Shown one piece after another: positions 28,407 through 38,017 of a stretch of DNA of 64,000 bases. How positions within the stretch are numbered: the stretch's first letter is position 1; the number at the start of each line of letters is the position of its first letter. Location of the stretch: the NCBI RefSeq assembly GCF_020911945.1, contig NZ_CP087135.1:1-64000 (forward strand), written 5' to 3'. The notes below the pieces were generated by a model. The model made no database searches. It saw only the letters and a list, made by a program, of their open reading frames with translations, and was not told where the DNA came from. This DNA is from Flavobacterium galactosidilyticum (GTDB lineage: Bacteria > Bacteroidota > Bacteroidia > Flavobacteriales > Flavobacteriaceae). The position numbers and the translations under genes were made by a program.

Positions 28407-30911
28407 ATGAACCAAAAGCTTTACCTATTAATTGCATTATTCGCATTTATCACTAATTCTACAACGGCACAAAACAACAATGCCATCTTCCCTAGTCCAC
28501 AAAAAATAAACTACAGTGAAGGAAAAACTAGTTCTGATACACCTTATTTATTGCAAGGTAATTTCAAACTCCAACCAAATAGTTTAGTCGTTTTGAACGA
28601 GCTATTCAATACCAAAAGTGCCAACAAAGCATTGCCAATAATCATAACTTCATTAAAAAGTACAGATAAAAACCTAAATGTTTCTGGAGCTTATACCTTA
28701 AAAGTAACGCCACAATCAATACAAATTAGCGTTTCAGATCATAGAGGCGCTTTTTATGCACTTCAAACATTAAAACAATTAAAAAAAGACAACAATTTCC
28801 CTTTAGTTGACATCACTGACTATCCAGTTGTTTTATCTCGTGGTTCTGTTGAAGGTTTTTACGGAAACCCATGGAGCCATCAAGATCGGATTTCACAATT
28901 CAAATTTTACGGTAGTTTAAAACTAAACACATATATATATGGTCCAAAAGATGATCCTTACCATTCATCACCAAATTGGAGAAAGCCATATCCGGAAAAA
29001 GATGCAAATCAAATTAAGGAACTAGTAAAAGAAGCAAAAAATAATGAAATAGATTTTACTTGGGCAATTCATCCTGGTTTAGATATAAAATGGAATAAGA
29101 CAGATAGTTTAGCCATTTTAAACAAATTTGAATTAATGTACGATCTAGGAGTACGTTCGTTCGCAGTTTTCTTTGATGATATTTCCGGTGAAGGTACAAA
29201 AGCTGAAAAACAAGCGCAACTATTAAATTATTTACAAAGTCAATTCGTTGAAAAGAAAAAAGATGTTTTGCCTTTGATTATGTGCCCTACAGAATACAAT
29301 AAATCATGGTCTAACCCAAAACCCGATACGTATTTAGATATTTTAGGTGATAAATTACATCCTTCTATTCACGTAATGTGGACCGGAGATAGAGTAATTG
29401 ATGATGTAAGCGCCTCTGATCTTGACTGGATCAACAAGCGAATCAAACGTAAAGCGTACATCTGGTGGAACTTTCCGGTGAGTGATTACGTGCGCGATCA
29501 CTTATTGATGGGTGCCGCTTATGGATTAGACACAACTATAAAAAATGATTTATCTGGATTTGTTTCAAACCCAATGGAACGCGCTGAAGCTTCTAAAGTA
29601 GCTTTGTTTAGCGTTGCATTATACTCTTGGAATCTTATAAGTTATGAACCAATGTCTGCTTGGCATGAGGCTGCAAAATATGTTATGCCCGAAGCGACTG
29701 CGGCATTCCAATTATTCAACGAGCATAATAGCGACTTAGGTCCAAACGGACATGGATACAGAAGAGTAGAATCAGTAATTATAAAACCAACAATTGATTC
29801 CTTTTTGGCAGCTTATAAAAACGGAAATTATTCAACGGAATTAGCTTCAAAAATCAAAACAGAATTTGAAAATATCATTCCAGTTTCTGAAGAAATACGC
29901 AGCAAATCTCAAAATAAAAACTTAATAACTGAGATTGAGCCTTGGCTAATTCAATTTAACTTATTAGGAAAGGTAGGTGTCGAAACAATGTCGTTTCTTG
30001 AAGCAAGACAAGCAGGAAATAAAGCATTGGCTTGGGACAGCTATTTAAAAATGGAAGCACTTTTAGAAAACATTCAATTAGTAGATAAAAAGTATAACCA
30101 AAACCCTTACCAACCAGGTGTCAAAACAGGATCTTTAGTTTTGATGCCTTTTGTCAAAACTATTTTTGATCAGGCACAGAATTATTTCATACCTACTACT
30201 GGAAAAATCGAAAAAAACAGCACTACGGCCTTAGTTAGCAATACTGAAAAATTAAAAAATCAGCCTTTACAATTAAATAATACAAGCATCGCAATATCGC
30301 CTATTTTAGAGGTTATTAACTTGAATCCGCAAGAATATTTAGGAATTCACATCGATAAAAGCTTAAAGGCAAAAGAATTCTATTTCAATTTAGAATCAAA
30401 TACTTTGCTTGAAAATAGCACTTTTGAAACTTCAATAGACGGAATTAGTTGGGACGTTTTAAAAGTGGAACAGAAAAAAGGAAAAGGAAACACTAAAGCT
30501 TTAGCTGATGACATAAAATACATCCGTTTCAAAAATAATGCTACTACGATTAAGAGTTTTTTCTTAAAAGAATTTAAAATAATGGTGGAGGCAGAAAATA
30601 AAAACACCGATCAAGCTATTTATTTTCAGGATTATTCGATTGCAACGTACTTAGAGCTGAAGGATAAGGAAAGTGCAAATATAGCTATCACTTTAAACAA
30701 GCAAACTAAAACGGTAAGTGTACTCGTAAATAATAGCAATAAAGCTTTTGAAATTTTCCAAATCAACAAACGTGGTAAGAAAACACCATTGTATAAAGGT
30801 GCAGAAAACTTTATTGTAATTCCAGCTAAACAATTAAAAAAAGCGACGAATTTAGAAGTAAACACAAATGGCAATAAAGATTTTAAAATCTATGAAGTAA
30901 TACAAAACTAA
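28407..30911 (+). CDS. GH84 beta-N-acetylglucosaminidase (O-GlcNAcase homologue)
   Basis: An 834-residue secreted glycoside hydrolase. The signal peptide (about 1-22) is followed by an N-terminal GH20b-like domain. The catalytic barrel matches Bacteroides thetaiotaomicron GH84 closely: EGFYGNPWSHQDR, TYIYGPKDDPYHS and the catalytic Asp pair in AVFFDDISGEG (Asp257-Asp258). MWTGDRVI and NSDLGPNGHGYRR follow. These enzymes release terminal GlcNAc through substrate-assisted catalysis. The last roughly 230 residues are a beta-rich extension, perhaps carbohydrate-binding. It stands alone, with no SusC/SusD genes next to it, so I cannot assign a polysaccharide locus. Confidence 0.95.
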   Translation: MNQKLYLLIALFAFITNSTTAQNNNAIFPSPQKINYSEGKTSSDTPYLLQGNFKLQPNSLVVLNELFNTKSANKALPIIITSLKSTDKNLNVSGAYTLKVTPQSIQISVSDHRGAFYALQTLKQLKKDNNFPLVDITDYPVVLSRGSVEGFYGNPWSHQDRISQFKFYGSLKLNTYIYGPKDDPYHSSPNWRKPYPEKDANQIKELVKEAKNNEIDFTWAIHPGLDIKWNKTDSLAILNKFELMYDLGVRSFAVFFDDISGEGTKAEKQAQLLNYLQSQFVEKKKDVLPLIMCPTEYNKSWSNPKPDTYLDILGDKLHPSIHVMWTGDRVIDDVSASDLDWINKRIKRKAYIWWNFPVSDYVRDHLLMGAAYGLDTTIKNDLSGFVSNPMERAEASKVALFSVALYSWNLISYEPMSAWHEAAKYVMPEATAAFQLFNEHNSDLGPNGHGYRRVESVIIKPTIDSFLAAYKNGNYSTELASKIKTEFENIIPVSEEIRSKSQNKNLITEIEPWLIQFNLLGKVGVETMSFLEARQAGNKALAWDSYLKMEALLENIQLVDKKYNQNPYQPGVKTGSLVLMPFVKTIFDQAQNYFIPTTGKIEKNSTTALVSNTEKLKNQPLQLNNTSIAISPILEVINLNPQEYLGIHIDKSLKAKEFYFNLESNTLLENSTFETSIDGISWDVLKVEQKKGKGNTKALADDIKYIRFKNNATTIKSFFLKEFKIMVEAENKNTDQAIYFQDYSIATYLELKDKESANIAITLNKQTKTVSVLVNNSNKAFEIFQINKRGKKTPLYKGAENFIVIPAKQLKKATNLEVNTNGNKDFKIYEVIQN

Positions 30912-31072
30912 TGCTAATACTTGCTACTAAATAGCTACTATTTCGAACCATTAAGAACATGAAGTGGATTTATAATTTAACTTTATGTAATTGATGTTTC
31001 TAGTTAAATTTGATTATTGAGTTATGTTTATTATTGCACCTAATCTAATAAGCGTTTTATTATTTCAACAAA

Positions 31073-31110
31073 AAAACCCGATAGTATAGAAGCTATCGGG
31101 TTTCGTTTTT
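31073..31110. terminator. Bidirectional terminator between convergent genes
   Basis: AAACCCGATAG at 31074-31084 pairs with CTATCGGGTTT at 31093-31103. It is flanked by an A-run on the left and a T-rich run on the right, so it can serve both the GH84 gene and the convergent small gene. Confidence 0.85.
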
Positions 31111-31122
31111 TATAATGTAAAA

Positions 31123-31566
31123 TTACTTTTTAGCTGGGAATTTCCAGTCAAATTCGTCTTTTTGATTGATAATTGCACCTATTTCAAATTTGACCACCTC
31201 ATCAAATTCAGTTTGAAAAATAATCCAATTCTCCTCATTAAAGTAATTTTCAAACGTATCAAACTCTTCCTGAGTAAATTTTGTTATTCCTTTTACAACT
31301 AAATCCTTCTTAACATCGCTAATTTTTCTGTTAAGAATTTTGTTCCCAAAAAGTTCTAAATCTGGACTAGAAGCTACAATATAACCCAGTTTAAAATCTT
31401 CTTCTACATAAAAAGTCAAACGCATTTTTAACTTATTGTAAGCAAAAATTACATTTTCATCTTCATCCTTGTAATTTCTATCCGGCTTACCGTATATCGC
31501 CGTTACATCATTTTGCTTCATTCCGAAAATGACTTTATCAATTCCGTTTTTTGGATTTATTTTCAT
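31123..31566 (-). CDS. Small protein of unknown function
   Basis: A 147-residue soluble, acidic protein without signal peptide or membrane segment. It begins MKINPKNGIDKVIFGMKQND and contains VTAIYGKPDRNYKDEDE. The pattern of a short GxxKxDVxxxxGxPD start followed by predicted beta strands resembles small immunity-like or SmpA/BamE-like folds, but I cannot name a family. Coding character is good, and it uses the shared terminator with the GH84 gene. Confidence 0.72.
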   Translation of the reverse strand: MKINPKNGIDKVIFGMKQNDVTAIYGKPDRNYKDEDENVIFAYNKLKMRLTFYVEEDFKLGYIVASSPDLELFGNKILNRKISDVKKDLVVKGITKFTQEEFDTFENYFNEENWIIFQTEFDEVVKFEIGAIINQKDEFDWKFPAKK

Positions 31567-31751
31567 AAATATTTATTTATTTTACTGCTCTTCAGCACTT
31601 TATTTACACTTGCAAAAGGTCAAAAAATTTGCTTAATTGACATTCTTTTAATTAAGGGCAAAGTTCGCAAAGTTTTTTCAAAACGCACTACTTTTTACTT
31701 TTTAAATAAAAGATAAACCATCGATAATGAATCCAAAAAAGTAGAATATTT
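31567..31751. other. Gap with degenerate repeat-like sequence
   Basis: No gene. GGCAAAGTTCGCAAAG around 31659-31674 has the look of eroded dispersed repeats I associate with Flavobacterium intergenic DNA. Confidence 0.3.
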
Positions 31752-31863
31752 GGGCGTAACCCTATTGAAACCCCTGGGTACTTCCGGAGGTTTCAATAGG
31801 GTCGGGCTATGCGTTGCAATCCTCGCCCAAAAGCGTGGGATTTCCACTGCCATCCCTTACGCA
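31752..31863 (+). repeat. Dispersed intergenic hairpin repeat (GGGCGTAAC...TACGCA type)
   Basis: Bounded by GGGCGTAAC and TTACGCA. An internal perfect 13-bp stem is CCCTATTGAAACC (31760-31772) with GGTTTCAATAGGG (31789-31801). The right half (GCGTTGCAATCC, then GGGATTTCCACTGCCATCCC) shares the TTTCCACTGCAATC block with the repeats near divIC and cysS. It is non-coding and G+C-rich compared with its surroundings. Confidence 0.7.
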
Positions 31864-32126
31864 AACTAGTTTAATTTCCTAAAGAAACGACGTACCAGAA
31901 ACAAAAAATCACATTCTTATTTACTAATCATATTTTTAAACTAAAAGACATTTATTATCCTCTAACATCGACTCAAACAATACAAAATAAGACCTCAAAA
32001 CTGCAACAATGATAAAAAAAATCCTTGCTAATTCAATATAATTAACTAACTTCCATATACTTAAAATCTAACTTCTACAACAATACTATTGAGGTTAAAA
32101 CTTTCTAATTTTAATACTACACGAAC
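31864..32126. other. Leader region of the PAS gene
   Basis: About 260 bp of AT-rich sequence with no gene. No promoter pair matching TTG-N17-23-TAnnTTTG is evident. Confidence 0.3.
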
Positions 32127-34280
32127 ATGAATATTACTTTAGAGAAAAAAATTGTTACTGGATTTATTATTAACTTATTAGTCGTTTTTGCTATAGCATG
32201 GATTTTTATATTACGAACTAGTAAACAAAGAGACGAATCACTAGACGGTTTATTAAACTGGATAGAGATTTCATTACTAATACTTTCTATTATTTTATTA
32301 ACCATCGTTTACATTATCATTCGTACACAACTTAAGGCAAAAAACATTTCCCAAAACTTACTGCTAGAAAACAAACAGTTGCTTCAATCAATAATTGACA
32401 ATACCTCAAGCCCAATATTTATAAAAAAAATAAATGGCGAATATCTATTAATCAACAAGCAATTTGAATCTCTATTTAAGCTTTCAAACGACGAAATAAT
32501 AGGTAAAACAGATCATGATTTTTTACCCGCTACAACCGCTGACACTTATCGTAACTCCGATATAGAAGTAGTTAAAAAATTAAGAGAACTTAAATCAGAA
32601 GAAACAGTACAGCAAGCTGACGGCTTACATACTTATATTGCAGTTAAGTTCCCTATTTACGATTCTGAAAAAAGGATCAATGCTATTGGTGGAATTTTCA
32701 CAGATATAACCGACAGAAAAAGACTTGAGGAATCTAGCAATGCAGCAGATAAATTTTTTACCTTATCACTAGACATGATGATCATTTCATCAATGGAAAA
32801 ATTCATAAAAGTTAATCCAGCGGTAAGTATTATTTTAGGGTACTCAGAGGAAGAACTATTAAGCAAAAATTTTCTAGAATTCACCTATCCTGATGACATC
32901 GAAATCACAAAAAAAGAAGTAGCTAAACTCAAATCGGGAATTTCCTCAATACGATTTGAAAACAGATATATTTGTAAAGATAGAAGCTTAAAATGGCTAG
33001 TTTGGTCTGTCTTCCCAGATGTAAAAACTGGAGTCCTATATGCAGTTGCAAGCGATATAACAACTAAAAAAGAAGTGGAGCATGCACTGACTATATCTAA
33101 CACCTTTTTCAATATTTCGTACGATATGTTTGTGGTTATAAAAGACCTGAAATTTGTAAAAGTAAATCCAGCTTTTAATAGGATACTTGGTTATGGTCAA
33201 AACGAAATAATAAACAAAAACATTATAGAATTTGTACATCCTGAGGATTCCAAAATAGTTGAAGAGAGCTTTAAAAAACTACATAGTAACAACTCTGTTG
33301 TTAATTATAGAGTAAGAGAGCGCATGAAAAACGGCTCTTACAAATGGCTTGAATGGACTGGAACAATTGATATTCAAACCGGAATAATAAATGCAGTTGC
33401 TAGAGATGTTTCAGAATTGATTGAAAATGAAGAGTCTCTAAAAATATCGAACATGTTCTTCAATATGGCTTTTAATATTTTTACAGTGGCCAAAGACGGT
33501 CATTTTATCAAAATCAATCCAGCGTTTACCAAAACTCTTGGTTACACGCAAGAAGACATGTATGGTTTAAAATTAATGGACTTAATTCATCCTGAAGACA
33601 CACAAAAAGCAAGAGATATTCGTGGACAATATCATAAAGGCGAAGCAGTTATAAATTTTAGAAACCGATTTTTGTGTAAAGACGGTTCTTACAAATGGTT
33701 AGAATGGAATAGCAACATGGACGTAGAAAACAACACTTATTACTCCGTTGGCAGAGATGTTACTGAGCTCGTTCAGCTAGAAAGCGAACAACAAGAGGCA
33801 ATAACCACTTTGTATGAGAACGAAGAAAAATTGCGACTAATTGTTGACAATATAAGCGAGGGAATTATCGTTGCAGATACCGGTAAAAAAATTATCATGG
33901 CTAATGATATGGCAAACTCAATTTTCGGTATCAATGAAGATGACGAAATATCAGCTGACTTAAGCAATCATTTCGAATTGTATTTCCCTGATGAAAGAAC
34001 TGTTTTCCCATCACAGAATTTACCATTAGAACGAGCGCTAAACGGAGAAGTGACGGAAGATATTGAAGTGGTGTTGTGGAGTCCCGCGGCTAAAGAAAAA
34101 AGGAGAGTTCTTATTAGTGGCAGACCATTAGTTGATCAAAACAATAAGGTTGCCGCTGCCGTTGTTACTATCAAGGACATCAGCAAATACAAACAAATGG
34201 AGCAAGAATTAAAAGAATCAGAAACCAAATACCGAAAATTAATTGGTTTTAGAAAAGGGGATAATGAAGTAAAACCTTAG
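32127..34280 (+). CDS. Membrane-bound multi-PAS sensor protein without kinase domain
   Basis: A 717-residue protein with two membrane segments (about 11-29 and 43-65) separated by a short loop. About five PAS domains follow at roughly 85-200, 203-315, 318-430, 436-550 and 565-690. Domains 2-4 are internal repeats sharing SNxFFN-type starts, a G-Y block, HPED and a KWLEW block. The chain ends shortly after SETKYRKLIGFRKG with no histidine kinase, GGDEF or other output module. The 317 bp downstream show no kinase remnant. It could sense redox, ligand or flavin and act on a partner, or be a truncated hybrid kinase. Confidence 0.88.
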   Translation: MNITLEKKIVTGFIINLLVVFAIAWIFILRTSKQRDESLDGLLNWIEISLLILSIILLTIVYIIIRTQLKAKNISQNLLLENKQLLQSIIDNTSSPIFIKKINGEYLLINKQFESLFKLSNDEIIGKTDHDFLPATTADTYRNSDIEVVKKLRELKSEETVQQADGLHTYIAVKFPIYDSEKRINAIGGIFTDITDRKRLEESSNAADKFFTLSLDMMIISSMEKFIKVNPAVSIILGYSEEELLSKNFLEFTYPDDIEITKKEVAKLKSGISSIRFENRYICKDRSLKWLVWSVFPDVKTGVLYAVASDITTKKEVEHALTISNTFFNISYDMFVVIKDLKFVKVNPAFNRILGYGQNEIINKNIIEFVHPEDSKIVEESFKKLHSNNSVVNYRVRERMKNGSYKWLEWTGTIDIQTGIINAVARDVSELIENEESLKISNMFFNMAFNIFTVAKDGHFIKINPAFTKTLGYTQEDMYGLKLMDLIHPEDTQKARDIRGQYHKGEAVINFRNRFLCKDGSYKWLEWNSNMDVENNTYYSVGRDVTELVQLESEQQEAITTLYENEEKLRLIVDNISEGIIVADTGKKIIMANDMANSIFGINEDDEISADLSNHFELYFPDERTVFPSQNLPLERALNGEVTEDIEVVLWSPAAKEKRRVLISGRPLVDQNNKVAAAVVTIKDISKYKQMEQELKESETKYRKLIGFRKGDNEVKP

Positions 34281-34597
34281 ACTTTAAACAAAATACGATC
34301 TGTATCTTAAAGTGTGTAATTTCAATAGAACTTGGGTTAGAGAATTTCTTTACTTGTAAAACTCAGACTAACAGACAGTAAGACAAGCAGAATAATCCTT
34401 TTGTTATAACATTCTGTTTGTTCTCATGGCAAAATAGCAGCAACAAATACTTCAAATTCCATATTCCATTATCAATTCTATTCGCTTTCTCCGCGTCACG
34501 ATTTGATGGATTTATTATTATTTTTTCATACTTTAGTTCTCTGAAATATTTCAAACATTTATTTCAAAAAGATAACGCAGTTCATAAATTTTAAAAG
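34281..34597. other. Intergenic region, 317 bp
   Basis: No gene, hairpin terminator or histidine-kinase relic recognised. A 63-codon minus-strand frame here lacks coding character. Confidence 0.3.
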
Positions 34598-37426
34598 ATG
34601 AAATCACTCCACGCCTTCCTATTCTGTTTCTTAGTTTTTAGTTCCATTTCTAGTTACTCTCAAAAAGAGAAACCAAAAGAATTCAAAGTAGAATTCGAAA
34701 AATTCACTTTAAAAAACGGATTGCAAGTCATATTACATGTCGATAAATCAGATCCTGTTGTTGCAGTGGCATTGACAAGTCACGTGGGATCTGCGAGAGA
34801 AAACGTAGGCAGAACTGGATTTGCGCATTTATTTGAACATTTACTTTTCTTAGAATCAGAAAATTTAGGAAAAGGAGGATTAGATAAAATGAGTGCCCGA
34901 ATTGGTGGCGAAGGAGCAAATGGCTCTACTAGTAGAGACCGTACTAATTACTATCAAACCGTTCCTAAGGATGCATTAGAAAAAATGATTTGGGCAGAAG
35001 CTGATAAATTAGGATATTTCATCAACACCGTAACTGAGCCTGTTTTAGCTAAAGAAAAACAAGTCGTTAAAAACGAAAAAAGGCAGAGTTATGATAACAA
35101 ACCTTACGGTCACACTTTTTCTGTAATTTCTAGCAATTTATATCCTAGCACACATCCTTACAATTGGGATGTGATCGGTTCACTTGAAGATTTACAAAAT
35201 GCAACACTTGAAGATGTCAAAAATTTCTACAAGCGCTGGTATGTTCCTAATAATGTAACCTTGACAATTGCTGGAGATTTTGATGTAAATCAAACTAAAA
35301 AATGGGTTGAAAAATATTTTGGAGAGATAGAACGTGGAGAAGCAATCCCTAAAATGGAAAAGCAATCTGTAACCTTAACGGAAACTAAAAAATTATACTA
35401 TGAAGATAATTTTGCTCGTTTACCACAACTTACCCTAACGTGGCCATCCGTTTATGAATATCATCCTGATAGTTATGCTCTTGAAGTTTTAGCTAGTTAT
35501 CTTTCTAAAGGTAAAAAAGCACCTTTATACAAAACCTTAGTCGAGGATAAAGAACTTACTGATGAAGTTGATGTTTTTCAATACAATTCAGAATTAGCAG
35601 GTCAATTTATGTTAAGTGTTACTGCTTTTGATAAAAAGAATCTAGACGACGTAATGACTGGAGTGAATGAAGCTTTCAAGAACTTTGAAGCACAAGGGAT
35701 TTCACAACAAGATTTAAAACGAATTAAAGCGGGACAAGAAACCGCATTTTACACAAAACTATCAAGTGTACTAGGAAAAGGATTTGAATTAGCACAGTAC
35801 GAAATTTTTGCAGGAGACCCAAATTATATTGAGCAAGATGTAAAGAATATTCTTGCGGTAACTACAGCTGATGTTATGCGTGTGTATCAAAAATACGTGA
35901 AAGGAAAACATTTTGTAGCTACTAGTTTTGTCCCAAAAGGAGAGGCTGCATTAGCATTAAAAGGTTCTACATTAGCAAAAGTTGTAGAAGAAAAAATTGT
36001 TGAAGGCAAAGAAGATGTGTTTGATCCCAATGTTACCGCTACCTACGAAAAAACACCTTCTACTTTTGATAGAAGCATTGAGCCTGCTTACGGAGAAAGT
36101 CCTGATGTTAAATTACCTTCCGTATGGAAAAACAAATTGACTTCTGGGCTCAATCTTATAGGAATTGAAAATCATGAAGTACCACTTGTTCAATTTTTAT
36201 TACAAATAAAAGGCGGAATGCTACTAGAGAATACTACTAAAATAGGAGTTTCAAACATGCTAGCTGAATTGATGACTAAAGGAACAAAAAACAAAACTCC
36301 AGAACAATTAGAAAATGCAATTGAAAGCCTTGGAGCTACTATCAAAGCGTATTCAACGGATGAGGGAATTTTTATTTCTGGAAATTCATTAGCTAAAAAT
36401 TACAAAGCGACAATTGCTCTAGTGGAAGAAATAATTCTTCAACCTCGTTGGGATTTGAAAGAATTTGATTTAATCAAACAAAGTACTTTAAGCCAAATTC
36501 AACAACAAAAAGCGGATCCGAATAGCATTGCTAGAAATGAATTTAAGAAATTAATTTATGGAAAGGAATCTATTTTGTCATACAACCGCAGCGGCGATGA
36601 AAACTCAGTAAAAAACATCACTATTGATGATTTGAAAAAATATTACACCAGTAATTTTTCTCCATCAGTTTCGATTTTTCAAATTGTAGGTGCTGTTTCA
36701 AAAAACGAAGTAACTAATTCATTAATAGCATTAAATAAAAACTGGAATGCTCAAAAAGTGAGTTTCCCAGCAGTTAAAGTTAATAACACAGTTGCTGCAT
36801 CAAAAATTTATTTTTACGATGTTCCAGGTGCAAAACAATCAGTAATTAGAATAGGTTATCCAGCTCTCGCAACCACTGATACTGATTATTATCCAGCAAT
36901 GATTATGAATTATCGTTTAGGTGGTGGTGGATTTGCTTCACAACTTACCCAACAATTGCGTGAAGGAAAAGGATATACGTATGGAATTAATTCTTCTTTC
37001 TCTGGTTCAACTAACAAAGGGCCATTCACTATTGGTAGCGGCGTTCGCTCTAATATAACTTTTGAATCTGTTAGTTTGATAAAAGAAATTCTAGAGAATT
37101 ATGGCAAAAACTTTAATGAGAATGATCTTGAAGTTACTAAAGGTTATTTAATCAAAAGTAATGCAAGAGCATTTGAAACGTTGTCTGCTAAACTAGGAAT
37201 GCTGAACGAAATTAGCAATTACAACTATGCTGATTCGTATGCAAAGCAGCGCGAAGACATTGTAAAAAACAGTACAACAACCGAGATAAAAAGACTTTCA
37301 GAAAAGTATTTGAATCCAGATAAAATGATTTATTTAATAGTAGGAGATGCAGAGACGCAATTGAAAAAATTAGAGCAAATAGGATTTGGAAAACCTATCC
37401 TTTTAAATGAATCAGCGGTGAAATAA
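34598..37426 (+). CDS. M16 family zinc metallopeptidase (two-half, secreted)
   Basis: A 942-residue exported inverzincin-type peptidase. The signal peptide (about 1-21) is followed by an N-terminal M16 half with the inverted zinc motif HLFEH at residues 77-81. The third ligand Glu lies in the downstream EKQVVKNEKRQSYDNKPYG block near 155. The second M16 half (from about 510) has no HxxEH, as expected for the non-catalytic half, but retains the substrate-binding GGGGFASQLTQQLREGKGYTY segment. Bacterial members digest peptides in the periplasm. The gene is followed by a dispersed repeat rather than an obvious terminator. Confidence 0.94.
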   Translation: MKSLHAFLFCFLVFSSISSYSQKEKPKEFKVEFEKFTLKNGLQVILHVDKSDPVVAVALTSHVGSARENVGRTGFAHLFEHLLFLESENLGKGGLDKMSARIGGEGANGSTSRDRTNYYQTVPKDALEKMIWAEADKLGYFINTVTEPVLAKEKQVVKNEKRQSYDNKPYGHTFSVISSNLYPSTHPYNWDVIGSLEDLQNATLEDVKNFYKRWYVPNNVTLTIAGDFDVNQTKKWVEKYFGEIERGEAIPKMEKQSVTLTETKKLYYEDNFARLPQLTLTWPSVYEYHPDSYALEVLASYLSKGKKAPLYKTLVEDKELTDEVDVFQYNSELAGQFMLSVTAFDKKNLDDVMTGVNEAFKNFEAQGISQQDLKRIKAGQETAFYTKLSSVLGKGFELAQYEIFAGDPNYIEQDVKNILAVTTADVMRVYQKYVKGKHFVATSFVPKGEAALALKGSTLAKVVEEKIVEGKEDVFDPNVTATYEKTPSTFDRSIEPAYGESPDVKLPSVWKNKLTSGLNLIGIENHEVPLVQFLLQIKGGMLLENTTKIGVSNMLAELMTKGTKNKTPEQLENAIESLGATIKAYSTDEGIFISGNSLAKNYKATIALVEEIILQPRWDLKEFDLIKQSTLSQIQQQKADPNSIARNEFKKLIYGKESILSYNRSGDENSVKNITIDDLKKYYTSNFSPSVSIFQIVGAVSKNEVTNSLIALNKNWNAQKVSFPAVKVNNTVAASKIYFYDVPGAKQSVIRIGYPALATTDTDYYPAMIMNYRLGGGGFASQLTQQLREGKGYTYGINSSFSGSTNKGPFTIGSGVRSNITFESVSLIKEILENYGKNFNENDLEVTKGYLIKSNARAFETLSAKLGMLNEISNYNYADSYAKQREDIVKNSTTTEIKRLSEKYLNPDKMIYLIVGDAETQLKKLEQIGFGKPILLNESAVK

Positions 37427-37473
37427 ACGCTGTTTCAAAATAAGATTTTCTAATTAAAATTACAAGTGATAAT

Positions 37474-37617
37474 TAGCCCATATTGAAGTGAAAAGTCCGG
37501 ATTGTAAAAAAATAATTTTTCTTGTCCTGAAAGAGCGACCACCGGAAGCTCCTTTCAGGATTTAGAAAAATATTTTTTTTTAGGGAGGCTTTGTAGCGTA
37601 GAGCTGGATTAGCTCCT
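37474..37617 (+). repeat. Dispersed intergenic hairpin repeat downstream of the M16 gene
   Basis: Begins TTAGCCCATATTGAAGTG and ends GATTAGCTCCTT, matching in outline the ends (TAGCCC...GATTG, AGCTCC) of the copies at 7944-8025 and 50914-50992 but longer. It contains the stem TCCTGAAAG (37525-37533) with CTTTCAGGA (37552-37560) and long A and T runs. It may double as a terminator. Confidence 0.6.
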
Positions 37618-37624
37618 TAAAAAA

Positions 37625-37987
37625 CTACTCGGCCATTTCATCGTATCGCTGTGGAACTTGCGGATCATAAAGTGCACACTTGAACTCTTCCATAATATTT
37701 ACGAGAGTATCCATTGTTTTACCCTGTGTACCGTAGCAATCAATTTTTATGCTTTGAGGCGTAGTTCTGACGTGAAAAGCACCTACTCCATCGTTATTTT
37801 TCCAACTTCTTTCGTCGACTTTTTCCCATTTAGAGAAAACAGAAGCGATTCTATTTAAGATAACTTGCACTGGAAGTATTTCTAGACCTTCAATTTCAGT
37901 TTGCTCTTCGCAAATGAATTCGTAAACTTCATGATGGTTTAAATAAATTCCCTCAAGATAATTCCAAAAAATTAATTCGTACATCAT
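37625..37987 (-). CDS. Small conserved-looking protein downstream of purM
   Basis: A 120-residue soluble protein rich in aromatic and acidic residues (ELIFWNYLEGIYLNHHEVYE, then ILPVQVILNRIASVFSKWEK). Start at 37987 or at the adjacent ATG 37984. No signal peptide. It begins 30 bp after purM on the same strand and is very likely cotranscribed, which argues for a real gene. I recognise no family; a purine-related role is not supported beyond position. Confidence 0.78.
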   Translation of the reverse strand: MMYELIFWNYLEGIYLNHHEVYEFICEEQTEIEGLEILPVQVILNRIASVFSKWEKVDERSWKNNDGVGAFHVRTTPQSIKIDCYGTQGKTMDTLVNIMEEFKCALYDPQVPQRYDEMAE

Positions 37988-38017
37988 GTATAGATTAGAA
38001 AATTAAAGAAATAAATT

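Noticed and set aside
34363..34554. Minus-strand 63-codon frame between the PAS and M16 genes
   Set aside because: Composition is typical of random AT-rich frames, with no signal peptide, domain or regulatory context. It also does not encode a kinase remnant in any frame.
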